Part shown: piece after piece, positions 44,420 to 54,727 of the stretch | Numbering within the stretch: position 1 is the first letter of the stretch | Layout of the letters: the number at the start of each line of letters is the position of its first letter | Assembly (NCBI GenBank): GCA_021234155.1 | Contig: JAJEKV010000105.1 | Span: 3,272,937-3,336,936, forward strand | Length of the DNA: 64,000 bases | Origin: Isoetes taiwanensis | Lineage: Eukaryota; Streptophyta; Lycopodiopsida; Isoetales; Isoetaceae | Reading direction: 5' to 3' | Position numbers and translations under genes: made by a program | Notes under the pieces: model-generated | What the model was told of the DNA's origin: nothing | Seen by the model: the letters and a program-made list of their open reading frames with translations, nothing else | Databases searched by the model: none

Positions 44420-47341
44420 TTAGTTCAGCTCATCCCTACAACCCACTTTCTTGGACTTTCTCTCTTTTCCTTTGCTTCTCATTTCTAACTCATATCTACC
44501 TTCAAAAGCATTTTTTAAGCATGGTGCAAGCCAATGAATCTTGAGTTTAGTGACTAAGCCTTCCTCCTTGACTGTATCAAGTACTTTTGCTACCCAGAAA
44601 GGTTGACCTTTGTCATCCTCCTCAGTTGGAAGAGAAATCAGCATACCTTTGGCAATTTCTGTGATATTACCTTGAGGCTCATTCCTGCGTCTTGGTCCGA
44701 GGTATATGACTCGATCCTCATCTTCTTCTACTGCAGGTGCTATTGTAGCATTGCTTGGACCTGCCTGGTGCTGGAGTTGATGAAAGGTGTTAGGCCATTG
44801 AAATGGTTCTTGCAACTACCTTAGAGCTAGGTTTTGCATAACAATTTTCTGTTCAAGAAAGAAATTTCTCCACCACATCCGATCTTCTTCTAAGAAGTAC
44901 TTAACCTGAGGAAATTCTATTTTTAATGGCTTTTAAGGATGTCACTGGGGTACTTTTCTTCTACTTGGACTCCTTAGGATTTTTGAGAGGAAGTTGCTCA
45001 GCACGTTCTATGACGCAAGTGTCTGGAATATATTTAAGGAAGCGCAATCCCTCTGGTGGACTCCAGTACTTAGTTGTGGTGTACTTCTTCCCCTGTAAGA
45101 AGCTTTGTCCATCCTTCAAGTAGAACTTGATGTGATGTTGAAAGGTGAGATCATTCAACTTGTTCACGGCTTGTTCTCTGTCTGAACATTGAGAGAAAAC
45201 AAACTCTCTAAAGTCAGCAGTCTCTTTAAGAAGCTCAATCACTGGAACAGGAGTGTACAAATCTTCAATAAGTGTACGAATCTTCAATAATTCGAACTAA
45301 AGTAGGAAGAGAAAAAGCCTTCTTTCTTCTAAGGTGCACAAAAAATCTGCTGATCATTTGATCAATCTGATCATGAGTGTGACCTACAAGTAAGAATCCG
45401 AGCTTCACTTTTCTAAAGATGCCTAGCTCCACTAACATAACACAGTAAGCAAAGAGTGTTTGATTCTTGTTCTCCCTTATAGTATTGTCAAGTTGCAGGT
45501 AGAGCACTGGTGGTAATTGCTCTTGCTCGCACAGGACCTTGTTAAGAATTGTAATTGTGAGGTTCGGGTCACCATGCAAGTTTGGATACGTCAAAAATAC
45601 TTTGCACTTTAGACTTCCTTTGAAGACCATAGCTCCTATAAGGTGGACCTTAATAGAACATTCCTCTGGCACATCTTTAGGAATATTCAAGGAATGGGGT
45701 AGAATAGTTTTTTTTTATCCATTCCATCAATTACAACGGACATATATTGCAGTGGGCGTTCGAGAGCTTTTTTTCTATGCTTGGCAAGCTTTCTTCTCTC
45801 TGCTGCTTGTTGTTCACGATGTCTGGTAAAGTTCTGTTGCACATTATTTGTTGAAGAAATCAGGTCAAAACATTTCTTTAAACAAGTGAGAGAGAAAAGA
45901 ACTTGAGCTTACTTCTTTCGACCTCTGTCTTTGCAGTTTCTCGTTGACTCTTAAATTCTGCACACCTTGAGCAAACAGACATTCTGTGTCTCCTGGGAGT
46001 TTTTACAAGACCGAATTCATTTTTCCACAGTCCAGTGAAGTGTGAGTAAGAGATGTGCTGAAACTGAATGCAAGTCTTTTTGTATTCGTTAAAAACATCC
46101 TTTTTGGTGATGTTATCTGTCAAATGATACATGTTGCTGTTAGGCAACTTCTCATATGTTTCTCTAAAATATTTCTCCATCCATGACACAACAACAAGGG
46201 CATGCATGGTTACAACTCTTCTTGGTCCACAATGATCATCAATTGCTGGGTTTTTATCCAGTCTTTTGTGTACTCTAGACATTCTGGTGGACCCTAAACG
46301 GTGGACAACCGTAAAGCATTTCTGGCAGACTTCTTCACGATTAATGTAGTGCAAGAAGGTGTTGCAGTTTGATCTTACATGATAAGCCAAGTAGGCATTC
46401 TGGTCTGCCAATGTCATTGAACTGTAGTTGTCTCTAATTGCTCGTAATTTAGACATATTAAATTTATTGATGCAACCCAATGAGCAGCATTTAGTTCTTA
46501 AAAGTCTCCTCATTTTGTGCTCGTCCATAAGGTTTCTTCTTCTTACAGAGGAGCATGCTCTCGAACTAAAATCCACCTTAAATTTCTTGGAGGACTGGCT
46601 GGAGAATGTGTAATCTCGTTGCATCTCGTTGGTGTCTTCATCTTCTGATGAGAGTTCTACTCTAGGGGTGACCTCCTCTGCCCTTAGTGGTGTGCTTGTA
46701 GAGGAAAACAAACCACGTGAAGATGTACCCAGATAAGGCGGAGGTACAGTGTTGAATGAAGGAGATGGGCCATAAGAAGCCATGCCAGCAAAAGTTGTTG
46801 CAGCTTCTTCACGAGGAGTTCGTTCAAACATGCTCCTTAGAGCCAACTGAAATTCTGCAAACCCATGTGTCACCACAGTTGTGTGAAGAGGAGTAGATGC
46901 TGCAAGGTCGTCTTCATTTGTAGTGAAGTCGTGGTGGGAGAAGCAGTGGAGAATCTCGCAGTCTTCTGAGCGTGCTGCATTCCTTGTTTGTCTAAGTGAA
47001 GAAGGAGAAACTACAAGTGGTTGGGGTAGTCTGTTCCAAAAAACTTGCTGAGGTCGAGCCTCTGTAGTATCGGGGGATGGTACAAAAGGTGGTGCAAGAT
47101 TGCTACGTGCAACAGGTGAGGCAATGAAAGGAGGTAGCAGCCTGTTGCTTACTGGACTTGGAGAGGGTTGGAAAGGTGGTAGTAGTCTACTAGTTACTGG
47201 ACTCGGAGTGTCTTCGAGGAGTAACAAGGACTTTGACGAGGTAGGAGTCGGAGAAGCATCTGCGTCACATGTTCCAGCTGAAGTAGAGGTACTAGGGGAA
47301 ACAAAAGGTGGTGGTAGTTTGTTCACAACGCGGTTAACCAT
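44420..47341 (-). pseudogene. Large RNase H-like (DUF7869-type) protein, multi-exon, broken
   Basis: The likely start is the ATG at 47,341 (MVNRVVNKLPPPFV). Residues 1-130 are Pro/Ser-rich with five degenerate L-P-P-F-x-x-S-P repeats. A Cys/His part follows (KCCSLGC, CQKCFTVVH, then KNEFGLVKTPRRHRMSVCSRCAEFK), up to a donor GTAAGC at 45,912. The next part holds SVVIDGMD (about 45,717-45,740), LDNTIRENKNQ (about 45,463-45,494) and VGHTHDQIDQM (about 45,357-45,383). I infer a D-D-D-like RNase H-fold triad. The downstream domain (VIYLGPRRRN, GMLISLP, GQPFWVAKVL, LKIHWLAP) resembles a chromatin reader. Lesions are a one-base slip at a 9-nt A run (45,708-45,716), a 19-bp tandem duplication (45,253-45,290), and an in-frame TAG at 44,816. 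The family name is from memory; the splice joins are partly uncertain. Confidence 0.75.
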
Positions 47342-47399
47342 CTTAAACAACTGCAAAACAATGGGGACATGTAAGTAACTCAGTGGTCGGTCGTGCAAT

Positions 47400-48233
47400 T
47401 GCTATTCGAGAATACAAATAGCTATTCCGGAATACTGTTTGGTGTGATGCATTTGCTGTGTAAGTCCACGAAACCTATTCTAGAATATACTAGTCCAGTC
47501 TGTCTGGACAAGTCGTATTCCACTTTACATAGAAAAAGAGAGCGGACCATAGTATACCTTTAAAAAGGAAAATTTAGCGCCTCAGTTGCGTATTCTGATT
47601 CTAGAGCTTCAGTCACCAGCCCGAGCGCCTTTTATTCTATTCAGAGTTGCTGTATTCCAGTTCACATAGCGAAAAATATGGACAGATAAGCATGTGAAGT
47701 ACATAGTACGTCTTTTAGATATGTTAGATTTTACTTCTTATTCCAGAATAGGAATTTAGAACTTTATCGAGGGCTAAAGTGTATTCCGAAATACACTTTG
47801 CCCTTCATAAAGAAGGCAAAGTGTATTCCGGAATACACTTTGCCCAAACACAAAAGGCAAAGTGTATTCCGGAATACACGTTTGCTTTTGTCTTTAGAAG
47901 AAGTGTATTCCGGAATATACTTTGTCTAGAGGCAAAAGCCAACGTGTATTCCGGAATACACTTTGCCTTTTGTGTTTGGGCAAAGTGTATTCCGGAATAC
48001 ACTTTGGCTTTTGCCTCTAGCCAAAGTGTATTCTGGAATAAGAATTTAGTAGCTTTAATGAACTTAGTCCTTGTTTTTTGCCTTTAACAATTCCTTTTTA
48101 GTTAGTTTGGCACAAAAAAAAGACAGCTCGTGGGGTTTTTTTCTGACTGTTTTTCCTTATTTTTGCCCGCATTTTACACACAAATTAGCAATAATTATTC
48201 TGGAATACGTTTTTCTATCTTTTTTTACTCTTG
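47400..48233. promoter_or_regulatory. Divergent spacer between the two genes
   Basis: About 0.9 kb separates the two start regions. Besides the phased array it contains single TATTCNNGAATA palindromes at 47,403, 47,423, 47,477, 47,739 and 48,197. A shared bidirectional control region is the simplest reading. The phrase TTCNNGAA is also the core of heat-shock elements, so a host factor could bind here. Confidence 0.6.
47779..48043. repeat. Seven 18-bp palindromes phased at 41 bp
   Basis: Copies of GTGTATTCCGGAATACAC start at 47,779, 47,821, 47,862, 47,903, 47,944, 47,985 and 48,026. The first, fourth and seventh carry changes (the last keeps only the left half plus TTCTGGAATA). Spacing is 42 then five or more steps of 41 bp, close to four helical turns, so all sites face one side of the DNA. 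Spacers also form inverted pairs: gcccaaacacaaaaggc with gccttttgtgtttgggc, and ctagaggcaaaagcc with ggcttttgcctctag. Confidence 0.95.
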
Positions 48234-50160
48234 ACAGAGTTGTTTGAAACATGAATTTGGCAGGCAAGAAGGAAGCAAGAGGGCACCAAAGAAAGTGCTC
48301 AAGATAGTCAAACGGCCACACCCTCAGAGAAAGTCGCAGGACACTGAAGAGCCTGCATACGAGAACTTCCAAACCCAGTGGTTTATAACCAGAGGTGTAG
48401 GAGGAAAATATAGCACATTCACTTTCCTCCATGTTTGCAAAAGCCCTGGACAGAAGCACTATGACGACTCCGAGTTTGTCAACCTCGGAACAAGCAAAGA
48501 AGCTTCTAAAATTGCCGGACAAGATGGTCAAGTGGGGAGGCTTTCTTTCAAGACCTCCCAGGGTTTCATTGTGGTTGACATTGCATTTTTTAGAATCGTC
48601 AGCGTGCAACCAGAAACATTGTACAAGTATGTCTCACACTACCAGAACAAACAAAGCCTAGCTTCCATCATTAGAAGGGTTTGTTCCAATCAAAGCGAGG
48701 ACTTCCCTGTCAGCGAGTCCGAGCATGAGCAAGAAGAAAGTGGGTCACCTGTCGAGAGCACTTCTGGGAAGAATAAGGAGGATGGAAGTTCAGAAGAAGA
48801 GGAAGAGGAGCAACCAAAAACACTTAGCAGGCCTAGAAACACCGTTGCTGCTAAGGAACAAAAAAAAGGAAGGTACAGCAACTCGAAATAGTAGATCTCC
48901 CCGAGGAAAACACAAAGAAAAGAAAAGGAAAAGGAAAAGCACTCGGGGTAGCAATAAAAAAAGAAGAAACCGAATAAAACCTCCGAAAGAATGGAGGTAA
49001 TAAACAGGAAATTGCATGAGGTTGCCCCCTAAAATGCTCATGTGGCCCCAATAGTTGTCCTTGTTGACAGGGAGCAGTGCACAACCCCCCAAGACTATGA
49101 CAGGAAAAATGCGGATACCTACACACATTATGTCTTGGGAGGTAATCACAACTTCAAGGCAAGAAGGCAACTCTACAAAGAGAAAAAGAACCCAAGGTAC
49201 CTCTCTGTCCTGTGTGTTGTTTACTGTGATCTTACCGATGAAGAAGCAAAGATCATTGCCAACACTCACAATGCTGACAACGAGTATAAATTAAAGATGA
49301 GCTTCGTCGATAATATCAGGTTTATGCACAAGGAATATGTCATTTTTAAGGAAAAGTACGGTGAGGACTTGAAGAAGCCGGCGTGCGCCATTGAATGCGG
49401 CTTGAAATATGACGAAGCTAACAAAAGGCAGTCACTCATTGGCCACGACAACTAGTTCTAATTGGCTTTCAGAGATGGCAAGGTACGCACATTCCGTATT
49501 CCGGAATAACAAGTCGTACTAATGTTTTGTTAAGATTTTTTGTGTTTAGTTTTACTTGTCCACAAAGTCACGTAAAATTTTCCTGAACAAGTATGGGAAC
49601 TCCAGGACGAAATATTTACTATGTTCGAACGCGGGGAGTTGAAGAGCAAAGGCAAGGAGACAGCCAAGAAGAAAACCTCTGACGTGCCTAGGAAAGAAAT
49701 GACCATTACCGTCTGGAGGGAAATGCAGGGCTTCTCCGACACCGAGCTACTAGAGCGACTGCTCCAGAAGGTTGTCGACAAGGAGTTTAACCTTGAAAAA
49801 ATGTCCAAGGAATTGCACAAGTAAGTCCTCTTTCAAGATTAATTGTTTGGCTGTTGGTCTAATAGCATCGGTGTGTAAACTGTGTATTCCAGAATACACA
49901 TGCTTTATTGTAGTCGAGCAATGTATATTCCGGAATACACAATAGTGTATTCGAGCAGAAAAAGCTTTTAAAACTTAAAATTTGTGTTTCAGAACAAGCA
50001 CTCACTCACACGACTAATTAAAACAGTATTCCAGAATACACAATCATTTCCTTGAAGCAGCATATTTATTTTCAAGATAGCAATACCGTGGATCGGTTGT
50101 GTATTCTGAAATACAACTTACTTTACTGCGAATTGTTTTTCTTGTGTCTTGTTGTGTTTT

Positions 50161-50193
<33 letters not shown>

Positions 50194-50332
50194 ACAGTGT
50201 TTTCTGAATGTCTTGCAGCCAAAAGAACGTCCTAACATGTCAAACATGTTTGATGGAGCAGTTAAACGTTGAAACATGGGACAGGTGCAAGGAGCTCTAC
50301 CCTATTGCCATCTCCGACGAGCGCATTGTATA
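48234..50332 (+). pseudogene. Basic protein with ParB/sulfiredoxin-like core, multi-exon, broken
   Basis: The first readable exon (after the acceptor cag at 48,233 or 48,263; no good ATG is in frame, so an earlier exon is likely) gives a globular part (QTQWFITRGVGGKYSTFTFL, SFKTSQGFIVVDIAFFRIV), then an acidic and Lys/Arg-rich nuclear-localisation-like stretch. Near 49,045-49,340 lies IVVLVDREQCTTP, YVLGGNHNFKARRQL and VVYCDLTDEEAKIIANTHNAD. The G-G-N-H-x-x-x-A pattern followed by D-L-T-D-E-E-A resembles the ParB/sulfiredoxin fold (G-x-H-R type). The next exon ends at 49,820 (GTAAGT) and joins in frame to 50,219-50,332, which carries CQTCLMEQLNVETWDRC and stops. Lesions are a slip at an 8-A run (about 48,860) and a TAA at 49,030; the join near 49,450-49,580 is unresolved. 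Confidence 0.65.
49498..50114. repeat. Dispersed TATTCCNGAATA palindromes in introns of the rightward gene
   Basis: Related palindromes occur at 49,498 (tattccggaata), 49,881 (tgtgtattccagaatacaca), 49,923 (gtatattccggaatacac), 50,026 (gtattccagaatac) and 50,101 (gtattctgaaatac). All lie outside the exons I can read. A T-run of nearly 30 at 50,162-50,189 sits in the last intron. Confidence 0.85.
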
Positions 50333-51780
50333 ATACGCTCCAAATTTATGATTCTTTGATAGTGTTGGAAAAGACTTCATTCTTTAAAATGCTTTCCTCC
50401 TAGATCATATCCAACCTAGCTTTCAAATCCAATAAGCATGAACTCATATCCTTATCTTTTTTCTTCATCCATTGCTATGTTGTGTCCAGTAACTTTAATA
50501 TATACATTAAGTGACTGCCTCAACAATTCCAAAGCATTCACTCGTGCAAACAATGTCTAATTTCGATGTAGATCTAACACACAGTTTGCATCCATGAGCA
50601 TGCTTGTCAGCATTAGTTTCATAGACACAAAGCAGATTTTTCTTGTTAAGGGCAGGGCCAAATAGTTTTATTTTCTCATTGCTTTCTTTTACATATTGGT
50701 GGCTTATAGCAGGACAAAATCCTTAGCAGCTTGAGAGAAGATACAACATCATTATTTTTGCCTTGGCTCTTTATTTAGAGACATGCAAGTATGGCAAGAA
50801 ACAGAGATAGATGGAGGCAAAGCTCTAAATTTCAAAATGGTAAGCCAATTTCAAAGAGGTATATGGAGGCTAGCTATTGTTGGCTATCCTTACTCAAATC
50901 AACAAGAATATGTAAATCTGTTTTACTTTTATTGCTTCCATTCTTATTGTGCTGGCTAGTCAAAAGAAGAATAGAAGCAAAAATTTCATACCTCATAAAA
51001 GCTCCAACTCCACAGATTCTTCCGCTAAAAATATGGCCATCTTGTTTTGCTTTTGACAAACCTCTCGATACACCACCATTCCTCGAACACATTTTGCACT
51101 TCAAATGATATTCTAAAGATGCACATTGCATCATAACTTGGTACCGCAGCCCCTAAATATATGCCCGACAAAGTGTTGCTTTCGCAATGCCCCCCCCCAA
51201 ACATGTTAGCTTGATCAACGCAACCAAGGCAAGCTGAAGATCAAGAGCTAACGACAAGAACCAAAGCAAATCTCAAAGTATATGACGGGCTAAGCCTCAC
51301 TATAATCGGCATCATACATCACCACATAATCATTCCATCATAAATTTTTGCACCAAATCATATCATAAACTTAACTTCATTTGAGATTAGAGAAATTGAG
51401 ATAAAGTTCATCAGAATCACATAATCATACTCAAAATATCATATTTCAACATAATAATATTCAACTGATCAATAAAGATACTCACAACTTCAAGAACTTT
51501 GCCCAAATGTGATCTTCCAAAATTGGGCCTCTCTTCTACACGAATTTTGGCTATCTTATACAAAACTGCACTTGATCCTAGCCACTATAACTCTATTGAG
51601 AAAGCAATGGGAAATACAATCTCTACTTCTGAGCATTTTATAGTACATAACGTACAATCAATATATACAACCGGTGAGACTAAGAATAGTAGTCTACCGT
51701 TTAACCACCGTCCACTAATTACGGCACTGATTTAGGGTCGGTGCTCAGTGCTGACAAAGTGCTACCTTATGTACATTTCA
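50333..51780. other. Non-coding stretch, no gene seen
   Basis: No motif is recognised. The 105-residue plus-strand frame at 50,791-51,108 and its minus-strand partner lack any family signature. A C9 run lies at about 51,190. Confidence 0.4.
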
Positions 51781-51788
51781 GCACCTTC

Positions 51789-52420
51789 TCAGCACATGTG
51801 TGCACAGTTAGCATGATCTGCATCAGCAAAGACTTTCAATTTGGAAATCGAGGGACCTCGATAAAAGAGACCCTTCTGTGAAGTCCCTTCCGGATATGCC
51901 GGCCTCTTTTTAGCAACCTTCGGTCGCGGTATGCGAGATTGCTCATGAATCGCCAAGACCTCCCACGGCAAAGAGATATCAGGTCTAGTGACTGTGAGAT
52001 ATATCAACGCCCCTACCAAGCTTCGATAGAGTGTGGGATCACACTCCTCACCATCGAAATCAAGCTCAAGCCTTGTGGCTGGATCAAAAGGACTTGCCAC
52101 AGCCTTATGATCTTGCATACGATACTGCTGTAACATTTCTTTGATATATTTTTGCTGAGAAATATAGATGCCATCTGAGTGCTGCCACACTTCTACACCT
52201 AAACAGTAATGCATAAGGCCAAGGTCAGTCATCTCAAAGGACAAAGATAACTTCAACTTCAATCTAGAAATCAGCATATCAGCATCTCCTGTGATGATCA
52301 AATCATCAACATACAAAACCATAACGCACATTCGGCCTTCATGTGATTTGTAATAAAGATTGGGGTCTGCTGCACTTCTGCTGAACCCCTCACTATAATC
52401 CCAAAATTTGCTCCATGTGT
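51789..52420 (-). mobile_element. Ty1/copia reverse transcriptase fragment
   Basis: The minus-strand frame carries FSRSAADPNLYYKSHEG and VMVLYVDDLIITGDAD (the catalytic YVDD is intact, near 52,300-52,325). FEMTDLGLMHYCLGVEVWQ and IYISQQKYIKEMLQQYRM follow, then YRSLVGALIYLTVTRPDIS. The end of the frame (GTSQKGLFYRG, LKVFADADHA) is the start of copia RNase H. A segment after TRPDIS reads unlike the family, implying compensating frameshifts. Only the late RT and early RNase H are left; gag, integrase and LTRs are absent. Confidence 0.9.
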
Positions 52421-52870
52421 TGTTTTTTGCTGTTTTTTTTTGCAAAAAAACAACATATAAAGACCACGCGTTGTAATGTTCCGAAAATGCTAGAAACAAC
52501 GCGTACTTTTTTTGTGTGGTTTTTCACACAAAAAAAAAAAAAATGCATAGTTTTCATGTGTAGTTTTTTGACAAAAACTATGCGTAATTTTTATGTGTGG
52601 TTTTCACCATAGCTTTTAAACAAAACTACACCTAAATTTTATGTGTGCTTTTTGCTCAAAAAACAAAGACAATGCATTGTTTTAGGTGTTCTTTTAACCC
52701 TTTCATATGTGATTTTTTTTGGCATAGTTTTCCTTCAAATATCCACATGTTCTTTACATTATTTGTAGTGCAACCACATGTTGTTTTTTGTACAATAACA
52801 CACGTTTTTTTGTGTGTGTGTAGTTTTTAGTACAATAACACATAATTTTTTAGTGTAGTTTTAAAGAAAT
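52421..52870. repeat. Degenerate GTGTNGTTTTT repeats
   Basis: Phrases such as gtgtggttttt, gtgtagttttttgacaaaaac, gtgtgctttttgctcaaaaa and gtgtagtttttagtacaata recur every 40-60 bp, several forming small hairpins. The tract abuts the truncated copia fragment. Confidence 0.5.
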
Positions 52871-54130
52871 AATGTATTGGAGTAAAAGAAACATAGGAAA
52901 CTTAAGAATAGCGATTGTTTTCCATTGTAATGAGGAAAGGGAATTACATGATTGCAATAGTAAACAAAGAGAGTATCCTTCTGAAAGTATCATCTTATTT
53001 TCAGATAATAAAATCCAAACTTTACAATTACAAACATCTCAAATTCAAGCGCATCAGCACTATGATTTTTATATCAGCTAGTGCAAGAGAAATTTTTTCT
53101 TTTATATAGTTATCCAAGTTTTTCTGCTTGGCCAGAATACACCATAATATTTAAAGCATTTGTGAGTTTAAGAAATCTCTCACCACATCATTTACAAGCA
53201 TCATATTGTAACCACCATTATACTCTCAGATATTGCCTCGTTACCTCAAATAAGTATGCTTGAATAGGCCATTCCCAACATCGCTTGAACCCTGCTATAT
53301 TTAATGTTTGCACAGCTAGATGGTAGTATATTTACTTCCCTCTTGTTTGATCTTGGCATACTTGCTAATAAACACAACCATGCATTTCCATGCAACGGGC
53401 AGTTCAAAGTGGTCCACATATGTCACACTTCGGTGAAATATTATTATGGGCAGTGTCCATGGCTTCCCCTTTCTTGGCAGCACCAGTTACTTGGACCGAC
53501 CCCATCTATACCGGTTTAGCCCTAAAGCAAAAAAGCAATATTTTAGGAAAAAAATTTATTTGATTCTACTTTTTATTTAACGAAGTGGAACACCTTCTTT
53601 GAAGCTCTGTTTTGACGAAGCAATGATGTAATATATGAAAACAAGAATGGTTACTTCTTGTGCAATCCGGCAGCAGCCATGGTAGTAGTCGGTTATACTA
53701 CAGACCTTAAATAATTACATGCAAATAAAGAGGTTCCAAAGATGGTTTTGCGAGGAGGACCTCTCAATGAATAAGGGCTTGCTTTTAAATGATGCTTGTG
53801 ATGTCTCCCTTGAACTGCGAACCACTCCTTGTAAAACCTTGTAGAATGATCCGAGCTACTTCCGGGCTATAGGCTTGGCTGCCACAACAAGTGTCGATTG
53901 GTTATGGTGGTGATTACTAGCATAGCTTGAGAGCCAAAAGCGACTACAAGGCCGGGCCTCGAAATAAGTCATTCCTCACGTTGTATAAGCTTATGCTTAT
54001 TTATAGGTGCCTTGTGAGTGCTGGTGAGGTAGGCTAATGGTATTGGTATGGGACAATATCATATGCCTACCGGCCGCCCGAAGCGAGCATCCATTGTGGG
54101 CGATGCTCCCCATATTCTGATATCTTAGTG
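52871..54130. other. Non-coding stretch, no gene seen
   Basis: AT-rich at first. From about 53,900 the composition shifts toward the Ty3/gypsy sequence that follows. No motif could be read. Confidence 0.4.
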
Positions 54131-54135
54131 ATACT

Positions 54136-54714
54136 TTGGGGAGCACCGTGAGTGCTACCCGAGGGAGTGTGACACTTGGATTGTGTCAATTGCATATGAG
54201 ACAGGCCCAGGATCGGGCAAGGGCGCGCGCCAATTTGTCAAGAGCCCCGATCGAGCTACATGAAGGTCAGATGGTGTACCTTCGTGTGGTCTTCCCTGCA
54301 AATCTGAAAAGAAAAGCAATATTGCCATTGCTTGCAGGAAAGAAACCAAAGCTCTCCCCAAGATACAGTGGTCCTTATAAGATTTTGAAAAAGTATAGTG
54401 ATGTTGCCTTCAAGTTGCAACTTCCACCGAATGTGGACATTCATCCAGTCTTCCATGTGAGCCAATTGCGACCAGCTCTAGGGAAAAGCTGCGAATGTTG
54501 TGCCTTCTCAGGAACACATGGTGGAGTTGGATAGAATTCCTACCCCTGAAAGAATATTGAATTCCCGGATAGTGCGGATCCGTCAAAGAGACCAGATGGA
54601 ATTTCTGGTGAAATGGAAACATAGACCTGTCTCAGAAGCGACGTGGGAGAGTCGTCGTTTCATGACTCAATATCCGGATGTTATGGCTCAATGGTCTGGA
54701 GCCGATTCTTGAGG
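54136..54714 (+). pseudogene. Ty3/gypsy (chromovirus) integrase C-terminus and chromodomain
   Basis: The frame from about 54,190 reads RQAQDRARARANLSRAPIEL and EGQMVYLRVVFPAN, then KLSPRYSGPYKILKKYSDVAFKLQLP and HPVFHVSQLRPALG, the typical C-terminal integrase module. A one-frame shift near 54,480 leads into a chromodomain: PERILNSRIVRIRQR, EFLVKWKHRPVSEATWE, ending WSGADS. Chromodomains steer chromovirus integration toward heterochromatin (family knowledge). Upstream pol is missing. Confidence 0.85.
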
Positions 54715-54727
54715 ACAAGAATCCCAG

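Larger units (their letters stand above)
44136..50332. mobile_element. Putative two-gene mobile element with divergent genes and palindrome array
   Basis: The unit consists of a leftward gene (44.1-47.34 kb), a spacer of about 0.9 kb with seven phased 18-bp palindromes, and a rightward gene (about 48.23-50.33 kb). Both genes encode multi-domain proteins with signs of recent decay. The RNase H-like core of one, the ParB-like core of the other, and repeated palindromes in the spacer and introns suggest an element with dedicated DNA-binding sites. Terminal inverted repeats and target-site duplication were not identified, so mobility and the outer ends are inference. Confidence 0.5.

Noticed and set aside
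47779-48043. CRISPR array
   Set aside because: Regular repeats and spacers, but the repeats are short palindromes, the spacers are themselves inverted copies, and the genome is a plant.
47779-48087. Open frames on both strands across the palindrome array (repeating YSGIHFA-type peptides)
   Set aside because: They arise from the palindromic 41-bp repeats; no start context, no motif, and both strands give the same peptide.
44136-50332. Terminal inverted repeats for the two-gene element
   Set aside because: I compared flanks by eye at 42.9-44.1 kb and 50.3-51.2 kb and found no convincing pair; a computed alignment would be needed.
50791-51134. 105-residue plus-strand ORF and its minus-strand partner
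   Set aside because: No recognisable motif on either strand and no neighbouring support.
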